Shown here: positions 18,753-30,987 of the stretch, piece by piece
How positions within the stretch are numbered: the stretch's first letter is position 1
Layout of the letters: the number at the start of each line of letters is the position of its first letter
From: Pythium myriotylum
Taxonomy: Eukaryota > Oomycota > Peronosporomycetes > Pythiales > Pythiaceae
Assembly (NCBI GenBank): GCA_023091665.1
Contig: JALJCQ010000004.1
Span: forward strand, 2,976,001-3,040,000
DNA: 64,000 bases
Direction: 5' to 3'
The notes under the pieces: model-generated
What the model was told of the DNA's origin: nothing
The model's input: only the letters and a program-made list of their open reading frames with translations
Databases searched by the model: none
Made by a program: the position numbers and the translations under genes

Positions 18753-20399
18753 CTATGCCATCAAGGCGCGAAGAAAGTGACGCCTGTGGCTCTCGCTTTG
18801 AGTCAGGGCCGCCTGATCAGCCGCCTCTCTTGTGCGAATCTCTTCTTCTTCCTCGTCACTCAACCATCGCTTACGCTCACCGTTCATATAGTCTGCGTAA
18901 CGTTCTTTGCCCGTGAAAAATCGGTACTTGATCACTCCACTCGCAAAGCCTCTTTCAAACTTCCCGCAGATCCAGTCTCCGTTTTCAAACAGCAGTCTCC
19001 CGCGGCCATGGCGAATGCCGTCTTCGAAGTCACCGTCATATCGCACAATACGATACAGTCCGTCCGTCTGCATTACTAGTCGCTTCTTCGCGTCTGTGGG
19101 CAACTTCTCGTTATCGGTGAGATGTTCATGGATTAACGGCTGGTAGATGCAGTCAGCCAAGCCGTGGAGGCGACCTTCTTTCCACTGGCCACACCATCGC
19201 CTTCCATCCGGAGATCGCAGCTCGCCCTGTCCATGGAGTTTACCGCGACGTACTTCCCCCTTGTACGTCGATGTGCCGCGCCCGCAATGCCACAGTCCTG
19301 AGTCGACTGGGAACTCGTATTCTACATTCCACTCAAACAATTCGTCTGCGTTTTGGGGGGTATACAGGTAGGATATGACAGCATGACCCGTCTCGTGGCC
19401 TTCGTGGAACGCTCCATCGTATTGATACAAGGCAGACCCTCCGTCCGCGAGCTTGACTCGTCGTTCCAGAGTTCCGTGCCCGTGCATGAGGTCCTCCTGC
19501 CAGTCGCCATTATACTCATCCCCAGTGCTGAATACGCGCCGGCCACGCCCATGCTTCTTTGATTGCTTAAACTCGCCGTCGTACTTGCCCCCGTCCGAGT
19601 ACTCGTACCTTCCACGGCCATCCAGATCACCCCTCAAGAACCCCCCTTCGTAAGAGTCGCCTGACGCGTACGACACGACTCCGTGACCGTGAAACAAACC
19701 ACCAGAAAATTCGCCGACATACTTAAATTCCTCGCTCTCCATCACGCCCACGCCTTCAATCACGTCGTCTTGCCAGTCGCCTTCGTACGTTTTCTTGTCT
19801 CCAAACACGCGCACACCTTTGCCATGACGGAGTCCGAAGCGGTAATCACCGGTGTAGGACCCATGGCTGCCGAGTGTGAGCTTGCCGTACCCATGAAAGA
19901 GACCATTGACGAAGTCCCCAACGAAGATCGAGCCGTCACGACGCCTCAACTCGCCGTGGCCGTGCCATTTCCCACGTACCCACTGGCCATCGTACGTCTC
20001 ACCGTTTGCGTACGCGCAGATGCCCCGCCCGTGGTACTCGTCGTGCTGATACTCGCCGTCGTAGGTCTCACCGGCCTGGTTCTTCCCTGTGCCTTTGCCG
20101 TTCTTCTTCCCGCGTCGGAACTCTCCATCGTACCGCTCACCCGGAATCCACTTTTTGGTGAGCGGGTGCTGTCTGCGTGCCACAGTGAGCAGGCCAAAAC
20201 CCTCGAAGAAGTTGTCGACGAAATCTCCCATGTAGCTGCTACCGTCCGCGAATCGAAGCGTCCCCTTGCCGTGACGTTTGCCATTCACCCACTCACCGTC
20301 ATAGACGTCACCATTCGAGAAGCGCATGCGACCACGCCGGTGGATGCAACCATCGTCCCCCAGACGCCAAGAACCGACGTCATACGCGACGCCAGACAT
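18753..20399 (-). CDS. MORN-repeat protein
   Basis: Single-exon 548-aa protein made almost wholly of MORN repeats, about 16-17 units of the form YDGEWVNGKRHGKGTLRFAD from residue 30 to about 500. Clear units include YDGEYQHDEYHGRG, FVGDFVNGLFHGYG, YEGDWQDDVIEGVG and YDGDFEDGIRHGRG. Two units carry insertions (after GFGLLTVARR and after GHAVISYLYT). The C-terminal 50 residues are charged (DEEEEEIRTREAADQ) and non-repeat. MORN arrays of this kind make extended beta structures that often attach proteins to membranes or to cytoskeletal and flagellar structures. No extra catalytic domain such as a PIP kinase is present, so the precise role is open. Confidence 0.9.
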   Translation of the reverse strand: MSGVAYDVGSWRLGDDGCIHRRGRMRFSNGDVYDGEWVNGKRHGKGTLRFADGSSYMGDFVDNFFEGFGLLTVARRQHPLTKKWIPGERYDGEFRRGKKNGKGTGKNQAGETYDGEYQHDEYHGRGICAYANGETYDGQWVRGKWHGHGELRRRDGSIFVGDFVNGLFHGYGKLTLGSHGSYTGDYRFGLRHGKGVRVFGDKKTYEGDWQDDVIEGVGVMESEEFKYVGEFSGGLFHGHGVVSYASGDSYEGGFLRGDLDGRGRYEYSDGGKYDGEFKQSKKHGRGRRVFSTGDEYNGDWQEDLMHGHGTLERRVKLADGGSALYQYDGAFHEGHETGHAVISYLYTPQNADELFEWNVEYEFPVDSGLWHCGRGTSTYKGEVRRGKLHGQGELRSPDGRRWCGQWKEGRLHGLADCIYQPLIHEHLTDNEKLPTDAKKRLVMQTDGLYRIVRYDGDFEDGIRHGRGRLLFENGDWICGKFERGFASGVIKYRFFTGKERYADYMNGERKRWLSDEEEEEIRTREAADQAALTQSESHRRHFLRALMA

Positions 20400-20867
20400 C
20401 TCCTCGTGCAGAGCGCCAATGAACTATGGGATGGTGATGCTTCTGGTGCCTCTTCGTAAATTGCGTTAAAGAACAGCATCTAATTTGGTCAGAAACCCTG
20501 GCAAACACGACAGAATTCAGTTGTGTTACTCAAAGCAGAGATGCATTCTTTTTGTGCTACCTGCCTCGTTCGAAAAGTGACACTCGCAGTAGCGCATAGG
20601 GTGGACCGCCTCGACGAAAGAGCAGACGCCGTTCTCGCTCGCAATATCTGCTTGCTATCTTTCGTGACTTCCCTGCAGTCGTGATGCTATCACTCGTTCG
20701 TTCATACCTGGCCCAACCCACTCCCACTACCAATTGCCTTTACTTTCCTACGTTCAACAAGAATGGACACTCTCAACACCTGCGTACCAGTTGCCATTGT
20801 GGCCGCTTCTCATTTTAAATAAGTTTTGCTTGTCTTTGTCCAGGTAGTCTTCGCATTTATCATCGTA
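20400..20867. other. Intergenic, no gene seen
   Basis: Upstream region of the MORN gene and downstream region of the BRCA1-like gene. Nothing supported. Confidence 0.5.
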
Positions 20868-22990
20868 CTAGCTGAACGCGCGCAGCTTCGCCTCGCTGAT
20901 GCTGTTGAGAATCCATTGGTAGCTGACGACGTGCTTGTCAACTATGCCCTGGAGTTGTGGCAACGCGGTGAGCTCCTTAGCTGCGCGCCGCAGCATCTGT
21001 TGATTCAACTTGTCGCTCACGATCACGAGGGTCCGGTGGCGGTTCTCGGGTTTGTCCATCTCCATCGCGATTTCATCAAGAAAATGGAGAGTTTTGCCTC
21101 CGCCGATGCTAATAAGCATGTCAAGCTCGGGTGGTGGTGGCATAGGCGGTAGAAATTCGCCGTAGATGTGGAAGCAATAATCGGCAAAGAGGCGCGTACC
21201 CACACTGTGTGGATTTGTCTGTTGAATACAAAGTTGTGTGAATCAACTTGAATACAGTACAACCATCGACTCGACGTACATCTTCGGGTAGAGAGCGAAG
21301 GATCTCTTCTCGCATCGCACGTGAACGTTGGCATGCAGCGTTGACATTCTGTGCCTTCAAGTGACCGTCCGCTTCGTACGAGGCCTCGGCGAGCCGCTTG
21401 CCTTGCTTGACACAATCTTTCCAGAACACGCATTTCTCAGAACACACTATAAATCCTCAGTCACTTTAGACGCATTGCTCACCTCGCAACCACTCCTCGC
21501 TGACAATCCAACGGCCTCCGACGAGAGCCTTCAGATACTTCATCGACCGAATTTTTACCCAGCGCTTATGCAGATCCTCTTTGAACAACGAGCGCTTTCG
21601 CGAATTCTGTACTGTTCCTGATGACGATGCACCTGTGTAGTGGTCGTCCTCTTCGAGACTCGCGGCCACTTCTTTCGGCGTCGCACACTTAGCGATGAGG
21701 TGAGTCACGTATGGCGACCAATGGTCCACGATCTCCGCACCCATCTCGCTGGCCCAAATGCGGATCTGGTCGACGTCGCCTTCCAGATACCCAGAGCATA
21801 GAAATACGAGATCGCTTTTTCGACTCTTGACTATGCCATTGGTTCGCTTATATCCGCCCAGCAGATCCACGCTCGGTGGTGTCGCCTGCTTGGTGCTTTT
21901 ACGTCGGTTCTGTTTCACGGCTCTTCCTGGAGTCGCTAGCGAGCCGATTTCTTCGCTCGGTGTGAGTATATATTGGTCGTGCACGTTACTCTCACGACCA
22001 TTTCCGATAATGTACTTGACGTCGTATGTTCCGTCTATAAGGAAAACTCAGTTAGCTCCCACTCCCACTGAGAACGTGAACGTTGTGCCGGCACTCACTC
22101 TCGTTCACTTTTGTGATCCAGGCTGCACCGCCGGGCTTGTTGATTCCTCGCCACGTGCGATTCATGACCTCGACAAGTTGTCCGGCCACGAAAGTAGTGC
22201 CTTCGCTGTGTGCTGTACCATTCGCATTGTTGAAGTGGTGTCCATTCGTGAGCTTGGTGTCGGAGGTCGTTCCGTTTGTGAACCCATTCGCGATAGCACG
22301 AAGCTTCTTCGCTGGGGGTTGCTCATCGATTCGCGGAACGGGCAATGGTGCTTTCTCTTCGATCTCCTCCTCCTCCTCGTACTCCGATTCACTCTCGTCT
22401 TCAACGTCCTCGCTACTGTCACTGTCCACGTATATCGTCTCTTGAGGCGCCTGAGGCATGGGTTCATCGCTCCTTTTGTCCCCATTCGCAATAGGTGCGT
22501 CTTGTTTCACCACGTCGTTCTTCCGCCGCCTTACTGTTTCCTCGCTAGACGGCGCCGACACCGTCGGCTCTGCGGTTGCAATCAGTGGGTTTATTCGAAT
22601 TGGCGTCGTGGTCGTCTTGGTCGTGGTTGTCGTGGCCTCGGCGCGGCGCCTCTTCTCGTCTTCGTCCTCCTCGGGCCGCACTTGCAGCTCGAGCGGCAGC
22701 TCGACCGAGGCCCAGAGCTCGCTCGCCTGCAGCAGCTGCTGCACCATGGTGTCGTGCCGCAGACTGCGCTTCTTGGCAGGCGCCTTGCAGATGGGGCAGA
22801 CGGCCTTGAGCTCGAGCGCGCGGTGGATGCATTCCTCGCAGAAGCAGTGGTTGCACGGCAGCGACGCCGGCGACGCGTACGCGCAGAGGCAGATGGGGCA
22901 CTGCAGCTGCGCCTCGAAGGCCTCCATGGCCGCGTGGAGCCGCCGCAGCCCACGGCGCGCCGCCACCGAGACGTCCATGGCCATGGCCAT
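20868..22990 (-). CDS. BRCA1: BRCA1-like RING - Tudor-like - tandem BRCT protein (four exons)
   Basis: Probable compact BRCA1 homologue, a ubiquitin ligase subunit of homologous-recombination repair. Exons 22099-22990, 21483-22034, 21280-21446 and 20868-21218 join in frame to 653 aa. The start MAMAMDVSVAARRGLRRLHA and the RING finger (CPICLCAY...CNHCFCEECI...CPICKA, then KRSLRHDTMVQQLL) follow the N-terminal layout of animal and plant BRCA1. A low-complexity acidic linker leads to a Tudor-like stretch (FVAGQLVEVMNRTWRG then NGTYDVKYIIGNGRE). The first BRCT includes ASEMGAEIVDHWSPYVTHLI and VGGRWIVSEEWLR, and the second FADYCFHIYGEF, LISIGGGKT and VVSYQWILNSI. The intron at 21447-21482 is only 36 nt. 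BARD1 or another RING-BRCT protein is the alternative, but no ankyrin repeats are seen. Confidence 0.7.
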
Positions 22991-23305
22991 GGTCGGATCT
23001 CCCAATTGAGCTTGCTCGCGCCAACCGAGGAGCAGGCATTCACCCAATTACCCAACCATGTTGCATTGGAGATAATTGGATATTTGCACATTGGGCAGGC
23101 CGTTTTCAATGAGCTCCAACAACGGCGGGAATCAGAGAGAGAGCACCCACGGAAGACCTCGCGATCGCCGGCTGCCGAGGCGTTGCGCGCGCCACGACGA
23201 CGGATTGGGGCAGATTGAGGTCGCTGAGCGTGTAGAGGAGACGCAGAGCTGTCGATTGAGGGTCTTGGCGCGTCCGGAAGGTCGCTACAAGCCGAGAAAA
23301 GCGCC

Positions 23306-24424
23306 ATGAACCTCGAGCAGTCGAGCGTGCTCGTGGACCGCGCGCTCGTCACGCTCTGCGCCGAGCTGCCCGAGTCGCTCGGGCTCTACCACACGGCCAA
23401 GGACGAGTTCGCGATCGGCGCGATCCGCTCGGTGCCCATGCTCGAGCATCTGCTGCCCGAGTCGAGGAAGCACCACATCATCCGCGACTGGATGCGAACG
23501 TACGTCGAGCACGAGGACCAGCCAGCGAGCGCCGACATCAGCTTCGATGTACTGCGTGAGATTATGAAGAAAGAGCGCAAGCAGCGAGCGAAAGAAGCGA
23601 GGGAACGCAATGGCGAGTTATTGTCGGACGACGAGGACGAGCCGCCCAAGGACAAAGCGCCCAAGACGAATGGCAAAGCCAAGGCCAAGATCAGCGAGGC
23701 CGAGCGCAAGAAAGCCGAGGCCAAGGCCAAGCGCCGTCAGCGCGTGGAAGAGAGCGAGGAAGAGGACGACGACTCCGATGAAGAGACGTCGTCGACCCCG
23801 TCCACGTCCGAGTCGGAGGATTCCAGCAGCTTCGAGAGCGACAGCGACAGCGACCGTGAACGACGTCGGTCCAGAAGCAAAGCGAAAGCCAAGTCCAAGA
23901 GTAGTTCTGCTAGCAAAGCGAAGGCCAAAGAGCGGCGGAGAAAAGCCCAAGAGAAGAAGACGAAGCGAGGCAAGTCCAAGTCGAATCTCCCGCCCATCGA
24001 AGTCGTGCTTTCCTCGGATGAAGAAGACGAGCCGGACGCTCTCTTCGACGCCGACGACCCGGATGTGTACGAAGTCGAGTCGATCCTCGACAAACGCAGT
24101 GGTGGCTTTGGTCAGCCGGACATGTACCTCATCAAGTGGGTCGGGTACGAAGAGACGACGTGGGAGCCGGCCGAGAACGTGTCGAAAGACCTCATCGACG
24201 AATTCGAAGGCCAGCCCGTCCGCGAGAACGAGTACGTCGTGGAGGAGATCCTGGACCGCAAGACCGTGCGAGACAAGGAGACCCGGCTCAAGACCTTCAA
24301 GTACTACGTCAAGTGGGTCGGCTACGACGACAAGACGTGGGAACCGGCCGAGAACTTGCCGCATAACCTCCGGCGCAAGTTCGACGCCAAGTATGAAGCG
24401 CGCAAGCGGCGTCGCATGAATTAA
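23306..24424 (+). CDS. Double chromodomain protein
   Basis: Single-exon 372-aa nuclear protein. The N-terminal 100 residues are folded-looking (LVTLCAELPESLGLYHTAKD). The middle is a long Lys/Glu/Ser-rich disordered region with acidic serine patches. Two chromodomains follow: the first from about residue 250 (YEVESILDKR, YLIKWVGYEETTWEPAENV), the second from about 310 (YVVEEILDRK, YYVKWVGYDDKTWEPAENL). Both keep the aromatic cage pattern (Tyr at the start, Trp in KWVGY and in TWEP) that binds methylated lysine. It ends in a basic tail (RKRRRMN) that could serve nuclear import. No chromoshadow domain, helicase or methyltransferase is present, so this is a reader-type protein rather than HP1, CHD or SUV39. 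Confidence 0.85.
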   Translation: MNLEQSSVLVDRALVTLCAELPESLGLYHTAKDEFAIGAIRSVPMLEHLLPESRKHHIIRDWMRTYVEHEDQPASADISFDVLREIMKKERKQRAKEARERNGELLSDDEDEPPKDKAPKTNGKAKAKISEAERKKAEAKAKRRQRVEESEEEDDDSDEETSSTPSTSESEDSSSFESDSDSDRERRRSRSKAKAKSKSSSASKAKAKERRRKAQEKKTKRGKSKSNLPPIEVVLSSDEEDEPDALFDADDPDVYEVESILDKRSGGFGQPDMYLIKWVGYEETTWEPAENVSKDLIDEFEGQPVRENEYVVEEILDRKTVRDKETRLKTFKYYVKWVGYDDKTWEPAENLPHNLRRKFDAKYEARKRRRMN

Positions 24425-24636
24425 GTTAGCTTTTCTTTTATACTGGTTACCTTCGTGCGACATTTCCTGCGCATCTCTCTCTTGTAGAGCCGTTTCCCTC
24501 TCTCTACAAGAGCAACCTCGAGGCCGAGAGGGGGAGAAGTGGGCATTTCTCCAAGGGCAACGTCACGCGCGTGGGTCTCCTCCCCTCCCCTCCTTCGTCT
24601 CCGTCGCCCCTCCCCCTTCGCGACGTGCCGCCGACC

Positions 24637-27600
24637 ATGAGCCGCAGCACCGTGGAGACGCTGCTGGCCGACAGCGACGACGAGGACCTCGCGGGCGTCG
24701 ACCTCTCGGCCATCACGCTCGAAGATATCCTGCGCGAGGAAGAGCTCGCGGCCAAAGCCGAGGGCGAGCCGACGCCGGGCGACGCGCTCGACGACGACTA
24801 CTTCTCGCCGGCGACCATGACGCTCTCGATCGCGCCGCTGCCGGGCATGGAGGTCGTGCCGGCGGTGAACGGCGGCGCGACCAAGACCAAGTCGACGCTC
24901 GACCGCGCCAAGAGCATCACCGAGATGAACGTCGGAGGCAACGCCGGGCTGCTCAGCGCCGCGGCGCTCGGCGACAAGGCCGCGCTCGCGCTGCGCAGTC
25001 CGCTCGAGATCGCCGAGGCCCGCGAGAAGCAGCTGCTCAGCTGCGTCGGCGTCGAGCTCATCTCGCCACTGCAGGTCAAGCGCCGTCTGCGCGCCAACGC
25101 GCGCACCAAGAGCGTGACCAAGCGCAAGCCAGAGACCGCCAAGCCGAAGACCAAGAAGAAGCTCGGCGAGAAGAATGGCGACAAGTCCTCGGGTGTTGTC
25201 AAGGTCGAAGCCATGGAGACCATCAGCCGCCAGCTCAAGAAGAACCTCGAGTTCAAGGAGCACGGCCCGGGCTCGCCCACGGTCGTCGCCATCCACTCCA
25301 AGTTCATCGCTATCGGCACCTCCAAGGGCCTCGTGCTCATCTTCGACCACTTCCAGAATGTGAGTGGGGCGCTGATTGTTGGTGCAGGACATGGTGTCGC
25401 TGAAACCGTTGTGTTGTGTCATGACAGATCCGCCAAGTGCTCGGCAACACTGCCGACGCCGATAGCGATGGACCTATTACGGCGATTGATGTGTCACCGG
25501 GCAGCGACTTCCTTGTGTGCGGTTTCCAGAGCGGCCGCATTGTGCTTTGGGACATGATCAAGGGCACACCGCTCAAGGCAGTTTCAGATGCTCATGAGAA
25601 CCCGGTTGTGAGCTTGCGGTTCCTCAAAGACCAGAAGCCAGTTCTCGTCTCGGTTGATACAAAGTGAGTTCGCTTTTCCGTTTCGCTGAGGGCACTGGAC
25701 TGATTGTTTGCCATTTCCTAATAGCGGCATCGTCAACAAGGTGAATTTCTCCAAGATGATGGGTATGGTTTACGTATGCGACGTGGACCCAATTTACGAC
25801 GGCTCGGCTGGCAAGATCCTGTCTATCTCTATCTTGCCACAGTCTGCGGGAAATGCCAAAATCTCCCACCTCACGGATCAGTATTGTCTTGCGGCCCTGA
25901 GCAGCGAGAAGGTCACGTTCATCATTGCTCTCGAGCCTGATGTCAAGGTCATTTATCGCTGGATCCGTCCCGACGACGTCTCGGCCGATGATCCGGTTAT
26001 CCCGTCGCTCGCGTTTGCCTGGATCTCATTCCCCGGCAGTTCACGTGCGTTGGCACCTGTATTGGCGCGTGGGTGGGGCAAGCACGTCCAGTTCCTCGAA
26101 GTCGTCTTCCCCGGAGGCCAGTCGCACAACCACTCGAAACATGGTTGGCCAACGTTTGAGGAGCATGGCCAAATCGAATCCAGCAGTGACTCGGTGGCGA
26201 TCCAGTGGCTCGGTGATCAAGTCCTTGTTTACCTCAATTCCCACGATGAGATCTGTGTCTACGATGTCATGTCACGCCAAGAGCTGGAAGTTGTCGATGT
26301 GTCATCCCTTGAACTCGTCTTCGCAACATTCCGTGGCAAAAACGCGCGCAGTTTCTCGAACAGTTTCCGTGGATGTGATAACATTTTATACCTGTTGGGA
26401 CTGAAAGAATTGCAGACAGCTCGGGTGCAGCCGTGGACCCAGCGAATTGACACTCTTGTTGACGAAGGTCAGTGGCTTGAGGCGTTAGCTCTCGCATTAG
26501 ACCACTACGAAGGTTTGAAGATTGCTGCAGCGGACCGCGCTGTACGAGATCGCTTCCCACCTGTTTTCTTCCGGGACCGCAACAATGACCAGTGCCTCGT
26601 CGACATCCTCCATATGTCGCAGACTAATCAACGCACAGGCGAGAAAGAAGATGTGTTCCGACACGAAGACAGTGCCGAGGAAGTTCGATGGAGTTGCGGC
26701 GAATACCCATACCCGGCAGACATCTCCAAGAAGCTAGAGGAGACTTATCAAAAAGCACGAAGTGGCCAAGTGACCAAGAATTTTGTGCCTATCAGTGTCG
26801 CAGAACGAGTTGCTGATCTTCTCATGGAGTATGTGCGCCTTGCGATCGCCAATGCGCCTTCGTCGACATCAACACCTTCCCAACCGGCGTTTTTGAAGAG
26901 TAACATCAAGCTAGACTTGGCCAAAAGTCACTACCAGATGCTGGCCGGTGTTTGCATCGAGTACTGCTCAATCATTGGCCGAGCAGATTTGCTCTTTGGA
27001 GAAATCTTCAAGCGTTTCAAGGAGACCGGGAAGGCTGATGTGTTTGTTGAGCTCCTCGAGCCGTACATTTTGTCGGACAAACTCCGATCGCTCTCACCAG
27101 AAATCATGCAAGATTTCGTACGCCACTACAACGCCAATCACAAGCTGCCTCAAGTGGAGCAGTGCCTTCTGCATCTCAATGTCAAGGAGCTTGACGTTGA
27201 TATGATTGTTAAGCTCTGCAAGTCGCACGAGCTGTTCTCGGCGCTGACGTACATCTACAGCGAGGGCCTGAATGACTATGTAACACCAATCGATGCACTG
27301 CTTGAAGCTGCAACGACTGAGAAGAAGGACAGTGCACCGCCGTCTCCGTCAAAACCTCCACTTCCGCGCGGCTCATCGAACAAAGTGGGTGATTTGGCGG
27401 CAGCATTTGGTGGAACAAGAACTATGAGCAATGCTAGTAAGCCGAGTGAAGTGGCTATAGACACTGTGCTCACTGGCGCTCGCCGCCGCCGTGTGTACGG
27501 TTACAAGCTGCTGCTGTACTTGTCGTATGTTCTCAGCGGCCGCAGCTTTCCTAAGAACGAGCCACTTCCACCACAATCTGTGAACAACATTCGCGCGGAT

Positions 27601-30102
27601 GTTCTGCACTATCTATTCGAGAAGTCAACCACGGCAGCTACTGCCGTCGGAAGCGGCGACTACCCTCGTTTGCACGCTCTAATCGAGCTCGACGCTAAGG
27701 AGTTTTTCAACATTTTGGCTCGAGTTTTTGATGATCCAACGATCGAATTTGACGGCGAAGAAAAGGATAACGGTGGAGGCCGACCAACGAGCAGATATGA
27801 TACCGCACGCAAGGCAGGGATGAATAAGTGTCCAAGCCGCCTATCGATGGTGATGGCGCTCACGGAAGTGATATTTGGTCCTGGTGGGGATATGTCGAAG
27901 AGCGCGTTCAGCTCTGTTGAACATGGCCACTTCTTCATGTTTGAAGCGCGTTTGCTGAGTGGCGGGTCGATTGAAGCCCAAGAGTACGCTGATGCACGTG
28001 CCCTGGCGATGGGAAAGGAGGGAGGCAACGTTGGTTCGATGATGAACTCTTTGATGAACTTCCTTGCGCTTGGCCCTGCGTCGCTGGGTGGTCGTGCGGC
28101 TGCGGACTCGACTGCTGCATCTCAAGAGGAGGGATTCGACAAGCGTGGTCGCGAGGCTATGTTGGTCCGTTTGTTGCAAAAGCTCAAGAACGACTACTAC
28201 GACCACGCGGCACTGCTACAGAGTGTCACTCAAGAGCAACTGCACCGTGCGGCTGTTATCCTCTACAAGGAAAAGGGCGACTTCTCACAAGTGGTTGCTT
28301 CTTACTTGGCCGATGCCGAACACGAGTACCGTATGAATGCGTTCAGCTACATTCGTGTCGAGACAGACCAGCTCGTCGATGAGGATAATGCAGATTCGAC
28401 GATGAAAGCACGACGTACCGTCATTGAAGAAGCGGTGCTTGCACATGCTGGTCCGCTTATGGAGACTGACGGATACTCGTTCGTTGTCCTCGTGATTGGC
28501 CAATTCCCCAACTTGAACAAGAAGATCATCCAGAAGTTCTACTCGATGGGTAAGAGTGGTGCAAAACTCGAGTTTGAGTACCTCCGACACCTCCTCAAGG
28601 GCTCAGGTACCAAGACAGATGCTGGCGAAGAGAACGACGTTGTCAAGGAACTCCTCGAACGCTCTAAGCTGCGACTGGCTGACGATCCAGCGGTGCAAGA
28701 ACGCTTTGTTAAACTCCTGTGCGAGTTCGAGCCAAACGGAGTGTTTCCGTTTCTGGAAGCACACGACAACTACAAGGTTGACGTCTGTCTCAAGTTGTGC
28801 CGCGAGTTCGGTATTACGGACGCCGAGGCATACTTGCTCGAACGTACGGGCGATGTGAACGGGGCGCTCACGTTGATTCTGCAGAGCCTCGAACAGAAGC
28901 TCAAGATCTTGCGGCCGGCCCTGCGTGGCTACAACATGGCCACATCCTCCACTACCCCAAGCGGTGGCGATTCATCTTCGGCCGTTCGCGTTCCGCAGCA
29001 GTTGGACAGCATCATCGATACTGTTCCTGAAGGCCGTGAGGCGAAGCAGACCCTAGAAGTCGCGTTGGTGATGTGTCAGCGTAACACGCAACGAAACCGT
29101 GATGATCAAGCAGAGAAGCTTTGGTTTACGCTCCTTGACAAGCTTTTGCGCGTCCAGAACGCAGTCAAACGCTCGCTCGCGACCACAAAGACGGCATCTT
29201 CAACCCGTATCACAGCTGCTGGTGTTCGCGGTGGTGGAGGAAGTGGGGCTCAGACGGCCTTCCAGGTTGCGTTGAACGAACTTGTCCGTATTATTCTCGA
29301 GCGCATGGCCTCGAGTGTTTCACTGAAGGCAATCCTATTTAAGATTACAAGTGAACACGGCAAGGCAGAGTTTGGTGACTTCCGATCGACGATCTTCGGC
29401 ATGTTGGACACGTACAACTACGAGCAGAACATTTTCCAGACTGCGAATGGACTGATCAGTGCCGATCTATATGAGCAAGTGACGACGCTCAAGCGAGCGC
29501 TGGCGCGTGCCTATGCTCCACCCACCGACACTTGCGCGTACTGCAAAGTGTCACTGGCGAAGCCGCCATTCGGTATGGCCCACTCGGGAGCGTCAGGTAG
29601 CGAGAAGTGGAACCTGAGCACCTCAATGGTGATGGTTGTGTCGCGCCAGGCATTCCATGAATCGTGTGGTAAGGCTTGGCAGCAACAGGCGGTTGAGTCC
29701 AAGCCAAACGCCCCTGCGGCAGCAGCAAGGCCTGGTCTGCAGCGCAACGCGAGCAATGATCGCATGGATCGCAGCGGGTCGGTCGCAGCACCGAGTGAGG
29801 CTTCGTTTAATGAAGACGACACAAGCACACGTCTCCAGAGGAAGCAGCCGAGTACACGGCGTTATCTCAACCGACTCAAGACGGCCCGAAAGAATGCCCG
29901 TCGTCCCGTATCACTCCACGTGGTGCTCGAGAGTTTGATCCGTGAAGACAACGGGCGCAACAAATACCTGAAGAGCTCTCGCTCGGTATTTTCACTTCGC
30001 CCAGATCCGGAACAGGCCAACCGGATCAAAAAACGTATCGGGACACGCAAACCTGGATCGTTGCCGTCAGCCCCGATCCAGAAGGGAAGCATCCTGAGCT
30101 AG
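24637..30102 (+). CDS. VPS8: Vps8, CORVET tethering complex subunit (three exons)
   Basis: Endosomal tethering protein that contacts Rab5-type GTPases as part of CORVET. Exons 24637-25359, 25428-25663 and 25725-30102 join to 1778 aa, introns 68 and 61 nt. The start MSRSTVETLLADSDDEDLAG is chosen over an upstream in-frame ATG at 24571 because the preceding residues are Pro/Ser low complexity. A beta-propeller begins near residue 210 (SKFIAIGTSKGLVLIFDHFQ, then DFLVCGFQSGRIVLWDMIKG). A long helical solenoid follows. Near residues 1580-1640 is a RING-like zinc pair (DTCAYCKVSL and FHESCGKAW) typical of Vps8. The Arg/Lys-rich tail after it is longer than usual. Confidence 0.9.
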
Positions 30103-30987
30103 AGGGATGTGCTGACCTAGTGTGTGTTTGTTGAATATCGTGTTCGAAACTAATCAAAGAGGGAAGTGGGAAAACGTGATTCTATGGGCGTTGAGTCTAT
30201 GCATCATCGTGTCTTGTGGTTTTGGCTGCGAGGAGTCAACCCACTGGACTCAAGGGTGTGTGTGTGTGCAGTCTAGCATTGGTAATCTCATTCCACTTAC
30301 GGCGTGACGTATACCCATCAATCAGCTTCGACCTCATGATGAAGAGTCTACGTGAAGGCCTCGAATCGCAAATACAGGTCATTTCTCGACCCTCACGATT
30401 GCATAACCATGCCCACACTTGATGTTCTCATTGCTGGCACTGGCCAGTGCATTTTGATCGATGTCGACGACAACGATGTTCGAGCGCGAGGTGCCGCTGC
30501 GATCGTGGAAGCGGTACAGGCGATTGCAGCCTGTAGGCCGTTCTCCGTGTACAAAGCCGTCACCAGTACCGGCAAGGGGTTGCATAGGTCGCATCCAGAC
30601 TATAGACGAATTCTTGCCGGGGAACCGGACACACTCAGCAATTATGCGAATCCCGAACGACTCATTTTTTCTCTTGTCACCAAGGCATCAAGACCGAGGT
30701 TTCCAACAGTAATCGACTACGTGCTTGCTGTCCGTGCTTATCACCACTTTGTTCCTGGTATCTCGATCATATCTTCAGCTGTCAGCTGCTGCTTCGTTCG
30801 TTTTGCAGTCGATTGCATTGACCGTGACGTGCTTTCTAGCAAGACGAGAGCGCGGATCAATGCTTCCACTCGGTTTAATTGCAGTGTTGTGGTGCGTCGG
30901 AGTTGCTGGGACATACGTGCCAATCGTACGATAATCTACATCGACGTTTGACTCGTTCTCGCGTTCTAACTCCTAATACATCGCATA
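30103..30987. other. Intergenic, no gene seen
   Basis: Downstream of Vps8. Contains no open frame with a recognisable domain. A 199-codon plus-strand frame at 30352-30951 lacks domain signatures and is not called. Confidence 0.5.

Noticed and set aside
21758..23218. 486-codon plus-strand open frame
   Set aside because: Antisense of the BRCA1-like gene. The minus strand carries RING and BRCT motifs with fitting splice sites.
24421..25422. Minus-strand frame opposite the start of Vps8
   Set aside because: No domain. Arises from the GC-rich third-position bias of the real gene.
30352..30951. 199-codon plus-strand frame
   Set aside because: No domain, no upstream promoter signal and no splice structure. 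Relic F follows directly. Not enough to call a gene.
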